Source of the DNA: an uncultured Oscillibacter sp. | Lineage (GTDB): Bacteria; Bacillota; Clostridia; Oscillospirales; Oscillospiraceae | Length of the DNA: 64,000 nucleotides | Reading direction: 5' to 3' | NCBI GenBank assembly: GCA_910586735.1 | Contig: CAJUJW010000002.1 | Coordinates: 1 to 64,000 of the forward strand | Part shown: positions 48,087 to 55,969 of the stretch, in pieces | Position numbering within the stretch: the first letter of the stretch is position 1 | Layout: the number at the start of each line of letters is the position of its first letter | Position numbers and translations under genes: made by a program | The notes under the pieces: model-generated | What the model was told of the DNA's origin: nothing | Seen by the model: only the letters and a program-made list of their open reading frames with translations | The model's database searches: none

Positions 48087-48606
48087 AACGGCATCCCCCC
48101 TTCTCCAGCTGTGCCCGCAGCATGGCCTTGCCCCGCATCACCCGGCTGGCCACGGTGGACTCGTTGATGTTCAGCCGCCGGGCAATCTCCCGGTTGGTCT
48201 CCTCCTCCACCAGCTTCAGCTCCAGAACCCGGCGGTAGCCCTCCGGCAGGGCCCGGATGAGGGAGACCAGATAGTCGTATTCGTCCTGGTGGTCCTCCGG
48301 GGCCGGGGGGTCCCAGTTCTCGGGAAAGGCCACGGTCCGCCGCCGGGAGCGGAGGATGTCCAGGGCGCAGTTCTTGGCGGCGGTGACGGCGTAGCCCTCC
48401 GTCTCCGCCCAGGGCAGGACGGTGACCCGCTCCCAGTTTTTCAAAAGCCGGTACCAGGTCTGCTGGGCGGCGTCCTCCGCCTGGTCCGGGTCCCCCAGGA
48501 CCCGCAGGGCCACGGCGTAGACCTTCTTCTCGTAGGTCTCGTAGAGCTTGGTAAACCTCCGCTGGTCCTCCTCGGTCTCCAGCATGGCCAGGAACATCGC
48601 GAGCAT
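48073..48606 (-). CDS. ECF RNA polymerase sigma factor, module 2
   Basis: A 177-residue sigma-70 factor of the ECF group. Region 2 includes YETYEKKVYAVALRVLG and DPDQAEDAAQQTWYRLLKNW (core binding and -10 recognition). Region 4 ends the protein: LPEGYRRVLELKLVEEETNREIARRLNINESTVASRVMRGK (-35 recognition helix-turn-helix). ATG at 48606 follows AAAGGA. It is paired with the anti-sigma protein downstream and has a promoter-like element at 48641-48670, which suggests autoregulation. It is clearly homologous along its whole length to the sigma factor at 51141. Confidence 0.9.
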   Translation of the reverse strand: MLAMFLAMLETEEDQRRFTKLYETYEKKVYAVALRVLGDPDQAEDAAQQTWYRLLKNWERVTVLPWAETEGYAVTAAKNCALDILRSRRRTVAFPENWDPPAPEDHQDEYDYLVSLIRALPEGYRRVLELKLVEEETNREIARRLNINESTVASRVMRGKAMLRAQLEKGGCRYDAV

Positions 48607-48640
48607 GAGCGGTCACATCCTTTGTCTTTGGTCTCACCTA

Positions 48641-48670
48641 ACAAACGGCGGGGGAGGGGAAAGTATCCCG
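48641..48670 (-). promoter_or_regulatory. ECF-type promoter element (module 2, sigma gene)
   Basis: On the minus strand GGGATAC, 15 bases with CCCCTCCCCC, then CGTTTG. It shares the GGGATAC element with the other module 2 promoter. Confidence 0.55.
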
Positions 48671-48758
48671 CCGGGGGGAAAATTTTTTTCGGCGTCTCTT
48701 ACCTATTAAAACGCACCGGCGGGAAAAACGCAACCGGGAAATCCGCCGGGGGCGTGTC

Positions 48759-48850
48759 CGGTAGGGGCCGCCGCCCCCCGGCGGCCCGTTCCCCTGAAAC
48801 TGCCGGGGTTTCCAAGAAGCCGGGCGGCCCAAGGGGGCCGCCCCTACGGG
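48759..48850. repeat. Two TAGGGGC-family palindromes in opposite orientation
   Basis: TAGGGGCCGCCGCCCCCCGG...CCCGTT (48762-48791) and, inverted, CGGGCGGCCC...GGGCCGCCCCTAC (48822-48848). They fill the gap between the two sigma modules. Confidence 0.7.
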
Positions 48851-48884
48851 ATAAACTCTCCTGGAAGGACAGCGCCCCGCGCCG

Positions 48885-49769
48885 TCACCACAGCCGGCCC
48901 TCGATCATGGCCTGCTGGACATACTCCATGGACTTGCCCTCGAAATGTCCTTGGCAGGTGCCCTTTCCCTCCTTGATGACATTGCCGTCCAGATCATACA
49001 CGTAATAGGTGTACTCGTGGGGGCACTCCTCCTTGGAGAGGCCGTCCAGGGCTTTCGGGGCTTCGTTGTACTCCTTCCAGCGGACATAGCCGCCCTCCGA
49101 CGGCACCAAGTCCGGCTCGTAGCCCACGTAATAGCACAGCTCCCAAGGGCCGTAGGTCTCGCCCTTTTTGTTCTTCGGATAATCTCCGTTTACCAGCTGT
49201 TCCTCCACCTTCTTTTTGTCCCGCTCGTCCAGGGCGTCCTTGTTGCCCACCAGATACTCCCACCAGGTCAGCCCGTCCTTGTTCTTGAACAGTTTGTCGT
49301 TGCCCCGGTAGGAGTTCACATCATCGTCCGGCAGAATCGTGCCGCCCCGGCTTTTGATGAGCTCCAAGTCGCCCCGGCGGGGGTTCTCGGGCACCGTCTT
49401 GGGCGTACTGAGGTCGATGACTTCTTCTTCGGCGGGAGCGGGCTGGGGGGCGGGCATCTTCCCCAGGTAAATGGTCTTGGAAGCGGAGTCATAGTTGACC
49501 TCCACCCCCAGCAGGTCGCTGATCTTGCGGAGGGGCAGATAGTTGGTCTTCCCGCCCGTCTCGTCGGTGTAGAGGATGGAGCCGGGGATCATCTGCCCGT
49601 TGGCGGCGGAAATGTCCGCCCCCGCCACGATGACGGTCCCCCCGTCCAGGCAGACGTTGGCGAAGTTGTAGCTGACCTTCCCCGCCGCCGCCAGGGCGGT
49701 GGTCAGGCAGGCGGACAGGGCCAGGGCGGCGAAGAAGCCGCCGGCAAAGGACGCGATACGTTTTTTCAT
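48885..49769 (-). CDS. Secreted stalk (copper amine oxidase N-like) domain protein, module 1
   Basis: A 294-residue exported protein. The signal segment is KRIASFAGGFFAALALSACLTTALAAAG; an LSAC lipobox-like match is present but the AxA site further on fits a cleaved peptide too. The stalk domain reads YLPLRKISDLLGVEVNYDSASKTIYLGK. After an acidic Pro-rich linker, the C-terminal half is rich in charged residues and Tyr (YNEAPKALDGLSKEECPHEYTYYVYDLDG) and matches nothing I recognise. ATG at 49769 follows GGAAGG; the in-frame extension to 49916 runs through the promoter. The equivalent of the gene at 45874, but the C-terminal halves are unrelated. Confidence 0.78.
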   Translation of the reverse strand: MKKRIASFAGGFFAALALSACLTTALAAAGKVSYNFANVCLDGGTVIVAGADISAANGQMIPGSILYTDETGGKTNYLPLRKISDLLGVEVNYDSASKTIYLGKMPAPQPAPAEEEVIDLSTPKTVPENPRRGDLELIKSRGGTILPDDDVNSYRGNDKLFKNKDGLTWWEYLVGNKDALDERDKKKVEEQLVNGDYPKNKKGETYGPWELCYYVGYEPDLVPSEGGYVRWKEYNEAPKALDGLSKEECPHEYTYYVYDLDGNVIKEGKGTCQGHFEGKSMEYVQQAMIEGRLW

Positions 49770-49835
49770 GGGATATACCTTCCTTTCTTTTTCCGGCGGG
49801 AGGGCGGAAAAGCCCTCCCCGTTCCGTTCTGTCAG

Positions 49836-49866
49836 GTAAACGGAGGGGGAGGGCGTTTCATTACAC
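49836..49866 (-). promoter_or_regulatory. ECF-type promoter element (module 1, secreted gene)
   Basis: On the minus strand GTGTAATGA, 15 bases with CCCTCCCCC, then CGTTTA. The bases CAGA.CGTGTAAT in front are shared with the module 1 sigma promoter only. Confidence 0.55.
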
Positions 49867-49894
49867 GATCTGGGAAAATTTTTAAAAAATTTTT

Positions 49895-51154
49895 TTACCC
49901 GTCCAGGCGCTCCCATTCGCTCAGCTCAATCCGGGTTTCGCCGACTTCCAGCGCCGTCACCGTGGCGGGGTCGATGGGATAGGGGAAGAAGAAGCTCCAG
50001 TCAGCCTCGAGGGTCTCCCCAGGAACGCCGCCGCTCGTGACGCCGCCTGCGTCCGTGAGGTCTATATAGTCCCCGTCCTCCGTCCAGACGCCAAAGGGGC
50101 CCTGCCAAAAGGCATAATTCAGATTCACGTAGTCCAGCGGTTCCACGCCCTCGTCGAGCTCGAACCCCGGGGGGAATCCCCCGGGCAAAGCCACCGGGAC
50201 CAGAACCTCGCCGGTGATCATCAGCTCACTGGTGGAGAGCTGGAACTCCGTGAAGCGCAGGGGGATCTCCGGCAGAGGCGGCTTCCCCAGGGTCACCTCC
50301 ACCTTGCCGCCCTCATAGCGGACGGCCGGGACCGTCTTCTCCAGGGTGAAGGTGAAGTCAAAGGGCCCGTCGATGTGGAACTTGTCGTCCCCGAAGAAGG
50401 AGAGCTTTTCCATGTGGAGGGTCATCTCCGGCCGCTCTACATAGGGCAGCAGGAACGTGTGGACCTCAAAGGTGAGGATGTCCCCCTCCCGCTCGATCAG
50501 CTGGAAGTCCAGGCCGTAGTTCCGCTTGTAGCCCTCTTCCGCCCTTTTCCGGATTTCCGCCTCCCGCGCGAACCAGTTCATAGAGGACAGCCTCTCCCTC
50601 TCATATTCAAACCACTGGTCCTCCCGCATACTCAAATAGCACTCCGCCGTGTGCAGCCCCTTTCCATAGGGGCCGGAGGGGCCGGGGGTAAACTCCTCGG
50701 GAATATCCGGGCACTTCATCACGATGGAGAGCAGCAGGGACTCCCCGTCCCACACGGCGGCGTTGAGGGTGATTGCCGCGTCCCCCTCGGTCCGGGTCTC
50801 CTCGATCAGCGTGCCCGTGCGGCCCAGGACCTCCTCCGAGGTCTCCGGGGCCTGGGGGTTCACCCCCCGGCTGGGGAACCACTGGGAGAACTGCCCCGTG
50901 ACCACGGCGTAGGCACAGGCGGAGAGGAGCAGCAGGGCCGCCGCGATGGCGACAATCCGCCAGTTCAGCCGCCGCCGTCCCCCGGACCGGCTCTGTTCCC
51001 AGCCCTGGGGGTCCGCCAGGACGCGGGTCCGTTCCCGGAGATACCGGGGGGAGAAGTCAAAGTCCCCGGCCTCCGCGCTCTGGAGGGCGCTCTCATACTG
51101 GGCAAGGTTGGCGTCCATCAAAGCCCGGCGCAAAAGAACGTCAAACTGCGTCAT
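49895..51154 (-). CDS. Membrane anti-sigma factor-like protein (DUF4179), module 1
   Basis: A 419-residue homologue of the protein at 46764 with the same plan: cytosolic N-terminus (DFSPRYLRERTRVLADPQGW), one helix (WRIVAIAAALLLLSACAYAVV), then an extracytoplasmic part beginning ITLNAAVWDGESLLLSIVM. The last 20 residues (IDPATVTALEVGETRIELSEWERL) closely match the end of the module 2 protein. It probably holds the co-encoded sigma factor inactive. Its ATG overlaps the sigma gene by 14 bases, exactly as in module 2. Confidence 0.82.
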   Translation of the reverse strand: MTQFDVLLRRALMDANLAQYESALQSAEAGDFDFSPRYLRERTRVLADPQGWEQSRSGGRRRLNWRIVAIAAALLLLSACAYAVVTGQFSQWFPSRGVNPQAPETSEEVLGRTGTLIEETRTEGDAAITLNAAVWDGESLLLSIVMKCPDIPEEFTPGPSGPYGKGLHTAECYLSMREDQWFEYERERLSSMNWFAREAEIRKRAEEGYKRNYGLDFQLIEREGDILTFEVHTFLLPYVERPEMTLHMEKLSFFGDDKFHIDGPFDFTFTLEKTVPAVRYEGGKVEVTLGKPPLPEIPLRFTEFQLSTSELMITGEVLVPVALPGGFPPGFELDEGVEPLDYVNLNYAFWQGPFGVWTEDGDYIDLTDAGGVTSGGVPGETLEADWSFFFPYPIDPATVTALEVGETRIELSEWERLDG

Positions 51155-51680
51155 AGGTGTATCCCTCCTTCTCCAGGCGCTCCTTCAGCAGATTCCGGCC
51201 CCGCAGGACCCGGACGGCCACGGCGGACTCGCTGAGCCCCAGCCGCCGGGCAATTTCCTTGTTGGTCTGCTCCTCCACCAGCTTCAGCTCCAGGACCCGC
51301 CGGTAGTTCTCCGGCAGGGACCGGATGAGGGACACCAGGTAGTCGTATTCGTCCTGGCGGTCCTCCTGGGCCGGGGGGGCCCAGTCCTCGGGGAGGGCCA
51401 CGGTTTTCCGGTCCGCGCGGAGGATGTCCAGGGCGCAGTTCTTGGAAACCGTCACCACATAGCCCTCCGTCTCCTCCCAGGGCAGGGCGGAAACCCGGTC
51501 CCAGTATTTGATAAGCTGGAGCCAGGTCTGCTGGGCCGCGTCCTCCGCCCGGTCCCGGTCCCGGTCCCCCAGGACCCGGAGGGCCACGGCGTAGATTTTC
51601 TTCTCGTGGGCCTCGAACAGCCGGGTAAACCGCCGCTGGTCCTCCTCGGTCTCCAGCATGGCAAGGAACATCACAAGCAT
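51141..51680 (-). CDS. ECF RNA polymerase sigma factor, module 1
   Basis: A 179-residue ECF sigma factor. Region 2 has FEAHEKKIYAVALRVLGD and AEDAAQQTWLQLIKYWDR; region 4 has LPENYRRVLELKLVEEQTNKEIARRLGLSESAVAVRVLRGR. The recognition helix differs from module 2 (LGLSESAVAVRVLRG against LNINESTVASRVMRG), so -35 preference may differ. ATG at 51680 is favoured over GTG 51710, since AAAGGAGGAGA lies between them and the product then begins MLVMFLAMLETEED like its paralogue. Confidence 0.9.
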   Translation of the reverse strand: MLVMFLAMLETEEDQRRFTRLFEAHEKKIYAVALRVLGDRDRDRAEDAAQQTWLQLIKYWDRVSALPWEETEGYVVTVSKNCALDILRADRKTVALPEDWAPPAQEDRQDEYDYLVSLIRSLPENYRRVLELKLVEEQTNKEIARRLGLSESAVAVRVLRGRNLLKERLEKEGYTYDAV

Positions 51681-51713
51681 GCGCGCTCTCCTCCTTTGTG
51701 TTGAACTCACTGG

Positions 51714-51744
51714 GTAAACGGCGGGGAGGGGAAAAGTATTACAC
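51714..51744 (-). promoter_or_regulatory. ECF-type promoter element (module 1, sigma gene)
   Basis: On the minus strand GTGTAATAC, 15 bases with CCCCTCCCC, then CGTTTA, about 35 bases before the sigma start. Suggests autoregulation. Confidence 0.55.
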
Positions 51745-51777
51745 GGTCTGAAAAAATTTTTCCCGCCCCGGAGAGGA

Positions 51778-51815
51778 CAAATCCGCCGCCCGCGAAAACG
51801 CGGGCGGCGGTTTGC
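51778..51815. terminator. Terminator-like hairpin after the TIR-MORN gene
   Basis: CCGCCGCCCGCG and CGCGGGCGGCGG (51783-51810) form a perfect 12-base-pair stem with an AAAA loop. T-rich bases flank both sides but the runs are short. Confidence 0.65.
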
Positions 51816-51895
51816 TTGTGTTGCGCCGGAAAGCCGGTTTTGTTACTCCACGAAGTCGCCGTCCTTCCACTCGCCTTCCAGGGCGCGGAGGCTTA

Positions 51896-54310
51896 TCACT
51901 CGACTTTCGTGCCGTGGTCCCACACTTCTTTTACTTGGCTTCCGTTCTTCCTGGTGTAGAGCCCCTCTCCGTTTTTCTCTCCGTCCACAAAGGTGCCCTC
52001 ATAGTAAGAGCCGTCGTTATAGGTCAGTTTTCCCTTGCCGTTCCGTTTATCGTCTACATATTCGCCTTCAAACTTCGCTATGGCTATATATCCCTCTTGA
52101 GGCTGCGGATTGGCCACTGTATAGACGGCGTAGCCATTGAGCTTGTCGGCTACAAATTCGCCTTCTACCTTGTTTCCGTTGGACCAGATTTTGACGCCGT
52201 GGCCCTCCCAGTGGCCGTCTACATAGTCGCCTTCATAGTGAGTATACGTCTTGCCGTCTTCATCTACAACAACGTATTTTCCTTGGCCGTTGTATTTTCC
52301 GTCTTTCCACCCGCCTTCATAGTAGCTTCCGTTAGCCCAGGTAAAGGTGCCCTGGCCGTGCCTTTTTCCGTTTTTCCACTCTCCGTCGTAGAAACCGCCG
52401 TCCGGCCAGGTCCAGCGGCCCTGTCCTTCCCAATTGCCGTCTACCCAATCGCCGACATAGATCTGGCCGTTGGCGTACTTCATGGTGCCGAAGCCCATGG
52501 GTACCGAGTTTCCAAGGTCAAAGAAGCCCGTGTAGGTCCCCGCCTCTCCGCCAGGCGTGGTGTATTCCTTATCTACCAGCCACATATTGCCGTTGGACCA
52601 TTTTTCCTCTACCACGGTGCCGTCGGCCCTGGTGTAGACGGCATCTCCGTCCTTCTCTCCGTCCACAAAGGTGCCCACGAAAACAGAGCCGTCGGAATAG
52701 GTCAGCGTGCCCTGGCCGTTGTATTTTCCTTCCTTCCACTCGCCCTCATATTTCTGCCCGCTGGGCCAGGTGAAGGTGCCGGTGCCCTCTCGTTTGCCGT
52801 TCACATACTCTCCCTCATAGACTCTGGCTTCCGGGTTGTTTTCGTCTCCGCCTATGTAGTTTATGACATGTCCGTTGGCCTCGTTGTCTTTCCATTCTCC
52901 GTCGATGTATCCGCCGTCGGACCAGGTGCGGCGGCCCTGGCCGTCCCGCTTGTTCTCTTTGAACTCGCCCACATAGACCGTATCGTCGTCATAGTACATG
53001 GTGCCCTGTCCGGTGCGCATGCCGGCCAGCCATTCGCCCTCGTAGGAGGCCCCGCTGGTCCAGGTCATGGAGCCCTGTCCCTGGGCGACGCCGTCCACCC
53101 ACTGGCCGGTGTAGGTGCCCGCGCCGTCCGCCAGGGCGAAGACGCCCTCGCCGTTGGGCCATTTGTTCCGCTTGCTCCACTCGCCGGTGTACACGCCGGA
53201 AAACACGTCGCCGCTTCCATCCGTCATGTCATAGGGCTGGTCCGTGACCTCCGTGGCGTCCCCGCCGCCAATCAGCAGGATGAACAGCAAAACCACCGCC
53301 ACAGCCGCGCCGATGATCAGGGGCTTTTGGGATTTCTTCTTGTCCCCCCCGGCCTGGGCGGGCTTCTCCTTTTTGCCGAAGCTCTTTTTGCCCTTCTCTT
53401 CCGGCTGCCCCGCCTGTTCCCAGCTGAAATCGGCGGGCTCCCCGTTCCGGGGGGCGGGCTCCACGGTCCGCACCGGCGGCTGCTGAGGCGCGGCCTCCGG
53501 GGCGGCCTCCGGGGCGGCCTCCGGGGCGGCCTCCGCGGCGGCCTCCGGCACGGGAACGGGCTCCTCCCGGGTCTCAGGCTCCTGGGGGGCCGGCTCGGGC
53601 TTAGGCTTGGACTTGGGGGCCGCCGGCTCGGTAATCAGGGACTTGTCGAACACCCGCCCGCTGACAGAGGCGATGGTGCCTTTGACTGCGGTCAGGTCGT
53701 TGATGGTTTTCCGGTTGATGGAGGCGTCCCGGAAGAAGTTAATGAACGCGTCGGAGATGTCGTATTTGGACAGCGCGTCCTGCTCCAGCAGGGTGGAGAT
53801 GCTGGTATAGGCGGATTTCATTGCCCGCATGATATCGTTGGAGGTGTTGTTGGTGTTGGTGGCGATGTTTGCCCCCTGGTTCAGGATTTCGCTTTTGACG
53901 CCCCGCTCCACCTCCGGCTGGTCCGTGGTGTCCCCCAGGTGAAGCCGGTCCTCCAGGGACACGAAGACGATCTGCTTGCGGTTGTTGACGGCGGTCAGAA
54001 GCTCCAGGAAGCAGGCGTAGCTCTCTATGTAGCTCTGGCTGACGAAGGCGACAATCACGTCCGCGCCCCGGATATTCCGCAGCATGGGCACAATCCACTT
54101 GTCGTTCACCTTGTCAAAGGCTTTGTCTGCGTATACGGACAGGCCGTATTTTTTCTGCATGGGCACGATGGCGGTTTTGAAGACTGTCTCCCAGTTGTCG
54201 CTGGCATAGCTGATGAAAACATAGGGCTTTCTCTGAGAACACTCTGTGATCTCCAGGTTCCTTTCCAGATATTCGGAGCGTTCCTTTTTCTGCGCCTCAT
54301 TCAATGCCAT
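51896..54310 (-). CDS. TIR domain - membrane span - MORN repeat protein
   Basis: An 804-residue protein. Residues 28-150 form a TIR domain: KPYVFISYASDNWETVF, then GADVIVAFVSQSYIESYACFLELL, where Glu103 three residues after Cys100 sits as the catalytic Glu of TIR NADases. Residues about 225-330 are a Pro/Glu/Ala linker with EAAP repeats. A basic stretch (KKKSQKP) and one helix (LIIGAAVAVVLLFILLIGGG, about 333-352) imply TIR inside, C-terminus outside. From about 375 to 800 some 17 MORN repeats follow (YEGEWKEGKYNGQGTLTY type). This suggests an envelope sensor joined to a nucleotide-cleaving signalling domain. ATG at 54310 follows GGGAGGAGA. It lies 126 bases after the RyR-domain gene. Confidence 0.85.
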   Translation of the reverse strand: MALNEAQKKERSEYLERNLEITECSQRKPYVFISYASDNWETVFKTAIVPMQKKYGLSVYADKAFDKVNDKWIVPMLRNIRGADVIVAFVSQSYIESYACFLELLTAVNNRKQIVFVSLEDRLHLGDTTDQPEVERGVKSEILNQGANIATNTNNTSNDIMRAMKSAYTSISTLLEQDALSKYDISDAFINFFRDASINRKTINDLTAVKGTIASVSGRVFDKSLITEPAAPKSKPKPEPAPQEPETREEPVPVPEAAAEAAPEAAPEAAPEAAPQQPPVRTVEPAPRNGEPADFSWEQAGQPEEKGKKSFGKKEKPAQAGGDKKKSQKPLIIGAAVAVVLLFILLIGGGDATEVTDQPYDMTDGSGDVFSGVYTGEWSKRNKWPNGEGVFALADGAGTYTGQWVDGVAQGQGSMTWTSGASYEGEWLAGMRTGQGTMYYDDDTVYVGEFKENKRDGQGRRTWSDGGYIDGEWKDNEANGHVINYIGGDENNPEARVYEGEYVNGKREGTGTFTWPSGQKYEGEWKEGKYNGQGTLTYSDGSVFVGTFVDGEKDGDAVYTRADGTVVEEKWSNGNMWLVDKEYTTPGGEAGTYTGFFDLGNSVPMGFGTMKYANGQIYVGDWVDGNWEGQGRWTWPDGGFYDGEWKNGKRHGQGTFTWANGSYYEGGWKDGKYNGQGKYVVVDEDGKTYTHYEGDYVDGHWEGHGVKIWSNGNKVEGEFVADKLNGYAVYTVANPQPQEGYIAIAKFEGEYVDDKRNGKGKLTYNDGSYYEGTFVDGEKNGEGLYTRKNGSQVKEVWDHGTKVE

Positions 54311-54436
54311 ATCTGTCTCTCCTCCCTATATGATAACGTCTCGCGAGGGTATTGCACACATTCTATTTTTACCATGTTTCCACAGAGATTGCAAGGGCTC
54401 CCGGCAATTTTCCCCCTTCATTCGGGGCGGGGGCCG

Positions 54437-55816
54437 TCACGCCTCGTCGTCCATTTTGCTCCTGATGGCCTCCACGTCCTTCAGCTTCTCCTCCTCGCTG
54501 AGCTGGGAGAAGGGGATGAGGCAGTTGTGGGTCCGCCTGGCGGGCACCGTCTCCGGGGCGTATTTCCAGTTGTGGATGTAGTGATACCGGCACCAGCGGA
54601 TATGCTCCAGCTCGGCCGCCGTCTCCAGGGACGCGCCCTGTTTCAGCAGCCGCTGGATGACGCCCAGGTAGTCCGAGGAGCTGACGTTGGAATAGCGCTT
54701 GAAGGAGTCCAGCTTTTCCCAGGGGGTGCCGCCGTACTTCCTGTAGTAAAACTCGTGCTGCTTCCGGGCGGCCTCCATAGAGCGCTCGTTGAAGATGGAG
54801 TCGGCGGAGGCCGCCTCCTCCCCCGTGCCGAAGCAGACCACCCGGTCCCGCCCAAACAGGTTGGTGATGATGTCCCCGTTGGGGGCGTAGACGTGGATGG
54901 GCCGGTCCATGGGGGTGGAGACCAGAAGCCTGCTCATGACCGCCGCGTCCTGGTTTTCGTCCTGGCTGCCGCAGAGTATCACCCGGTCGAAGTCCCACAG
55001 GTCCCCTGGGCCGTAGAGCCCGTCGTCGTGGAAGATCACCTGGTCGGGCTCCATTTTGTCCAGCTCCGTGTGCTCCCGCCGGAACCGGCTCCCGTCGCCG
55101 AAGATGTGATACTCAAAGTGCTGCCGGGGGTCGATCAGGTTCACCTGGAGTCCGTAGAGCAGGATGTCCTCCCCCAGGTGGCTGAAGCCGATGATGGCGA
55201 TTTTCTCGCTCCTGGAGACGGGGTAGGTCTTCCAGTACTGCCGGGCGCAGGTCTCCGAGATGCTGAAAACCGTGATCAGCGGGTTCTCGATGTTCTGCCG
55301 CAGGATGTTCTCCAGCATGATGTACACCCGTTTGTCCTTCAGCCACTCGTAGTACCGGTTGTAAAACTCCAGATTTTCCGCGTCGCTGGAGAACATGAGG
55401 ACGTACCGGGAGGCGTTGTCGATAAACTTCCCGCCCCCCTGGATTCTGATTCTGGGGTTCAGGCTCTCCAGGATGCGGGACGCGTAGCTGGAGTCCCCGT
55501 AGACCACCGTCGCGCCGGGGTTCAGGAGTTTGAACCAGTTGATCAGGTCGTTCATCTTGTCCAGAGCGCCGATCAAAATGCTCAGCGTAGCGGCCAGGGC
55601 CAGGAACCGGGCCAGCTGCAAAAGCCCGCCGATGGGGATGCCGTCTTCGGTGGACCCGGAGTACAGCTTGATGGAGGAGTAAATGGCGTCCAGGAAGGGG
55701 AACATCCGGTCCTGCTGGGTAAACGCCGGGAAGTAGCAATACATCCCGATGAAAAAGGGCAGGACCTTGTACAGGACGCCGACAAGCCGGTTGAGGTTTT
55801 GAAAGAACTTTTTCAT
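54437..55816 (-). CDS. Membrane protein with TrkA-like Rossmann and RyR domains
   Basis: A 459-residue protein. Two hydrophobic helices near the start (about residues 11-32 and 64-87) are followed by a cytosolic region with two Rossmann-like parts: GATVVYGDSSYASRIL, then KIAIIGFSHLGEDILLYGL, whose GxxxLG form resembles TrkA-N/RCK domains of K+ channels. The end (about 398-455) is a RyR domain: HIRWCRYHYIHNWKY, RTHNCLIPFSQLSEEEKLKD. RyR domains occur in ryanodine receptors and in bacterial proteins, where they are thought to bind ligands. The two-helix plus Rossmann plan is channel-like but no TVGYG filter is seen. ATG at 55816 follows AGAGGAGG. Confidence 0.8.
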   Translation of the reverse strand: MKKFFQNLNRLVGVLYKVLPFFIGMYCYFPAFTQQDRMFPFLDAIYSSIKLYSGSTEDGIPIGGLLQLARFLALAATLSILIGALDKMNDLINWFKLLNPGATVVYGDSSYASRILESLNPRIRIQGGGKFIDNASRYVLMFSSDAENLEFYNRYYEWLKDKRVYIMLENILRQNIENPLITVFSISETCARQYWKTYPVSRSEKIAIIGFSHLGEDILLYGLQVNLIDPRQHFEYHIFGDGSRFRREHTELDKMEPDQVIFHDDGLYGPGDLWDFDRVILCGSQDENQDAAVMSRLLVSTPMDRPIHVYAPNGDIITNLFGRDRVVCFGTGEEAASADSIFNERSMEAARKQHEFYYRKYGGTPWEKLDSFKRYSNVSSSDYLGVIQRLLKQGASLETAAELEHIRWCRYHYIHNWKYAPETVPARRTHNCLIPFSQLSEEEKLKDVEAIRSKMDDEA

Positions 55817-55930
55817 GGTGCCTCCTCTTTCCGCGCCCCTGAATCCCAGGAGCGCCGGGGGTTTTGTCCAGTGTACCACAGCCGGGGGAAATTGGAAACA
55901 GTTTTTTCCCGGGTCCCGGAGAATGGCCGC

Positions 55931-55966
55931 AAAAAAACGGGAACCCCCTTCCAAGGGAGTTCCCGC
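55931..55966 (-). terminator. Intrinsic terminator after the PH-domain gene
   Basis: CGGGAACCCCC and GGGAGTTCCCG arms around a short loop (55938-55965), with seven T residues following on the minus strand. It separates the PH-like gene from the RyR gene. Confidence 0.85.
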
Positions 55967-55969
55967 TTC

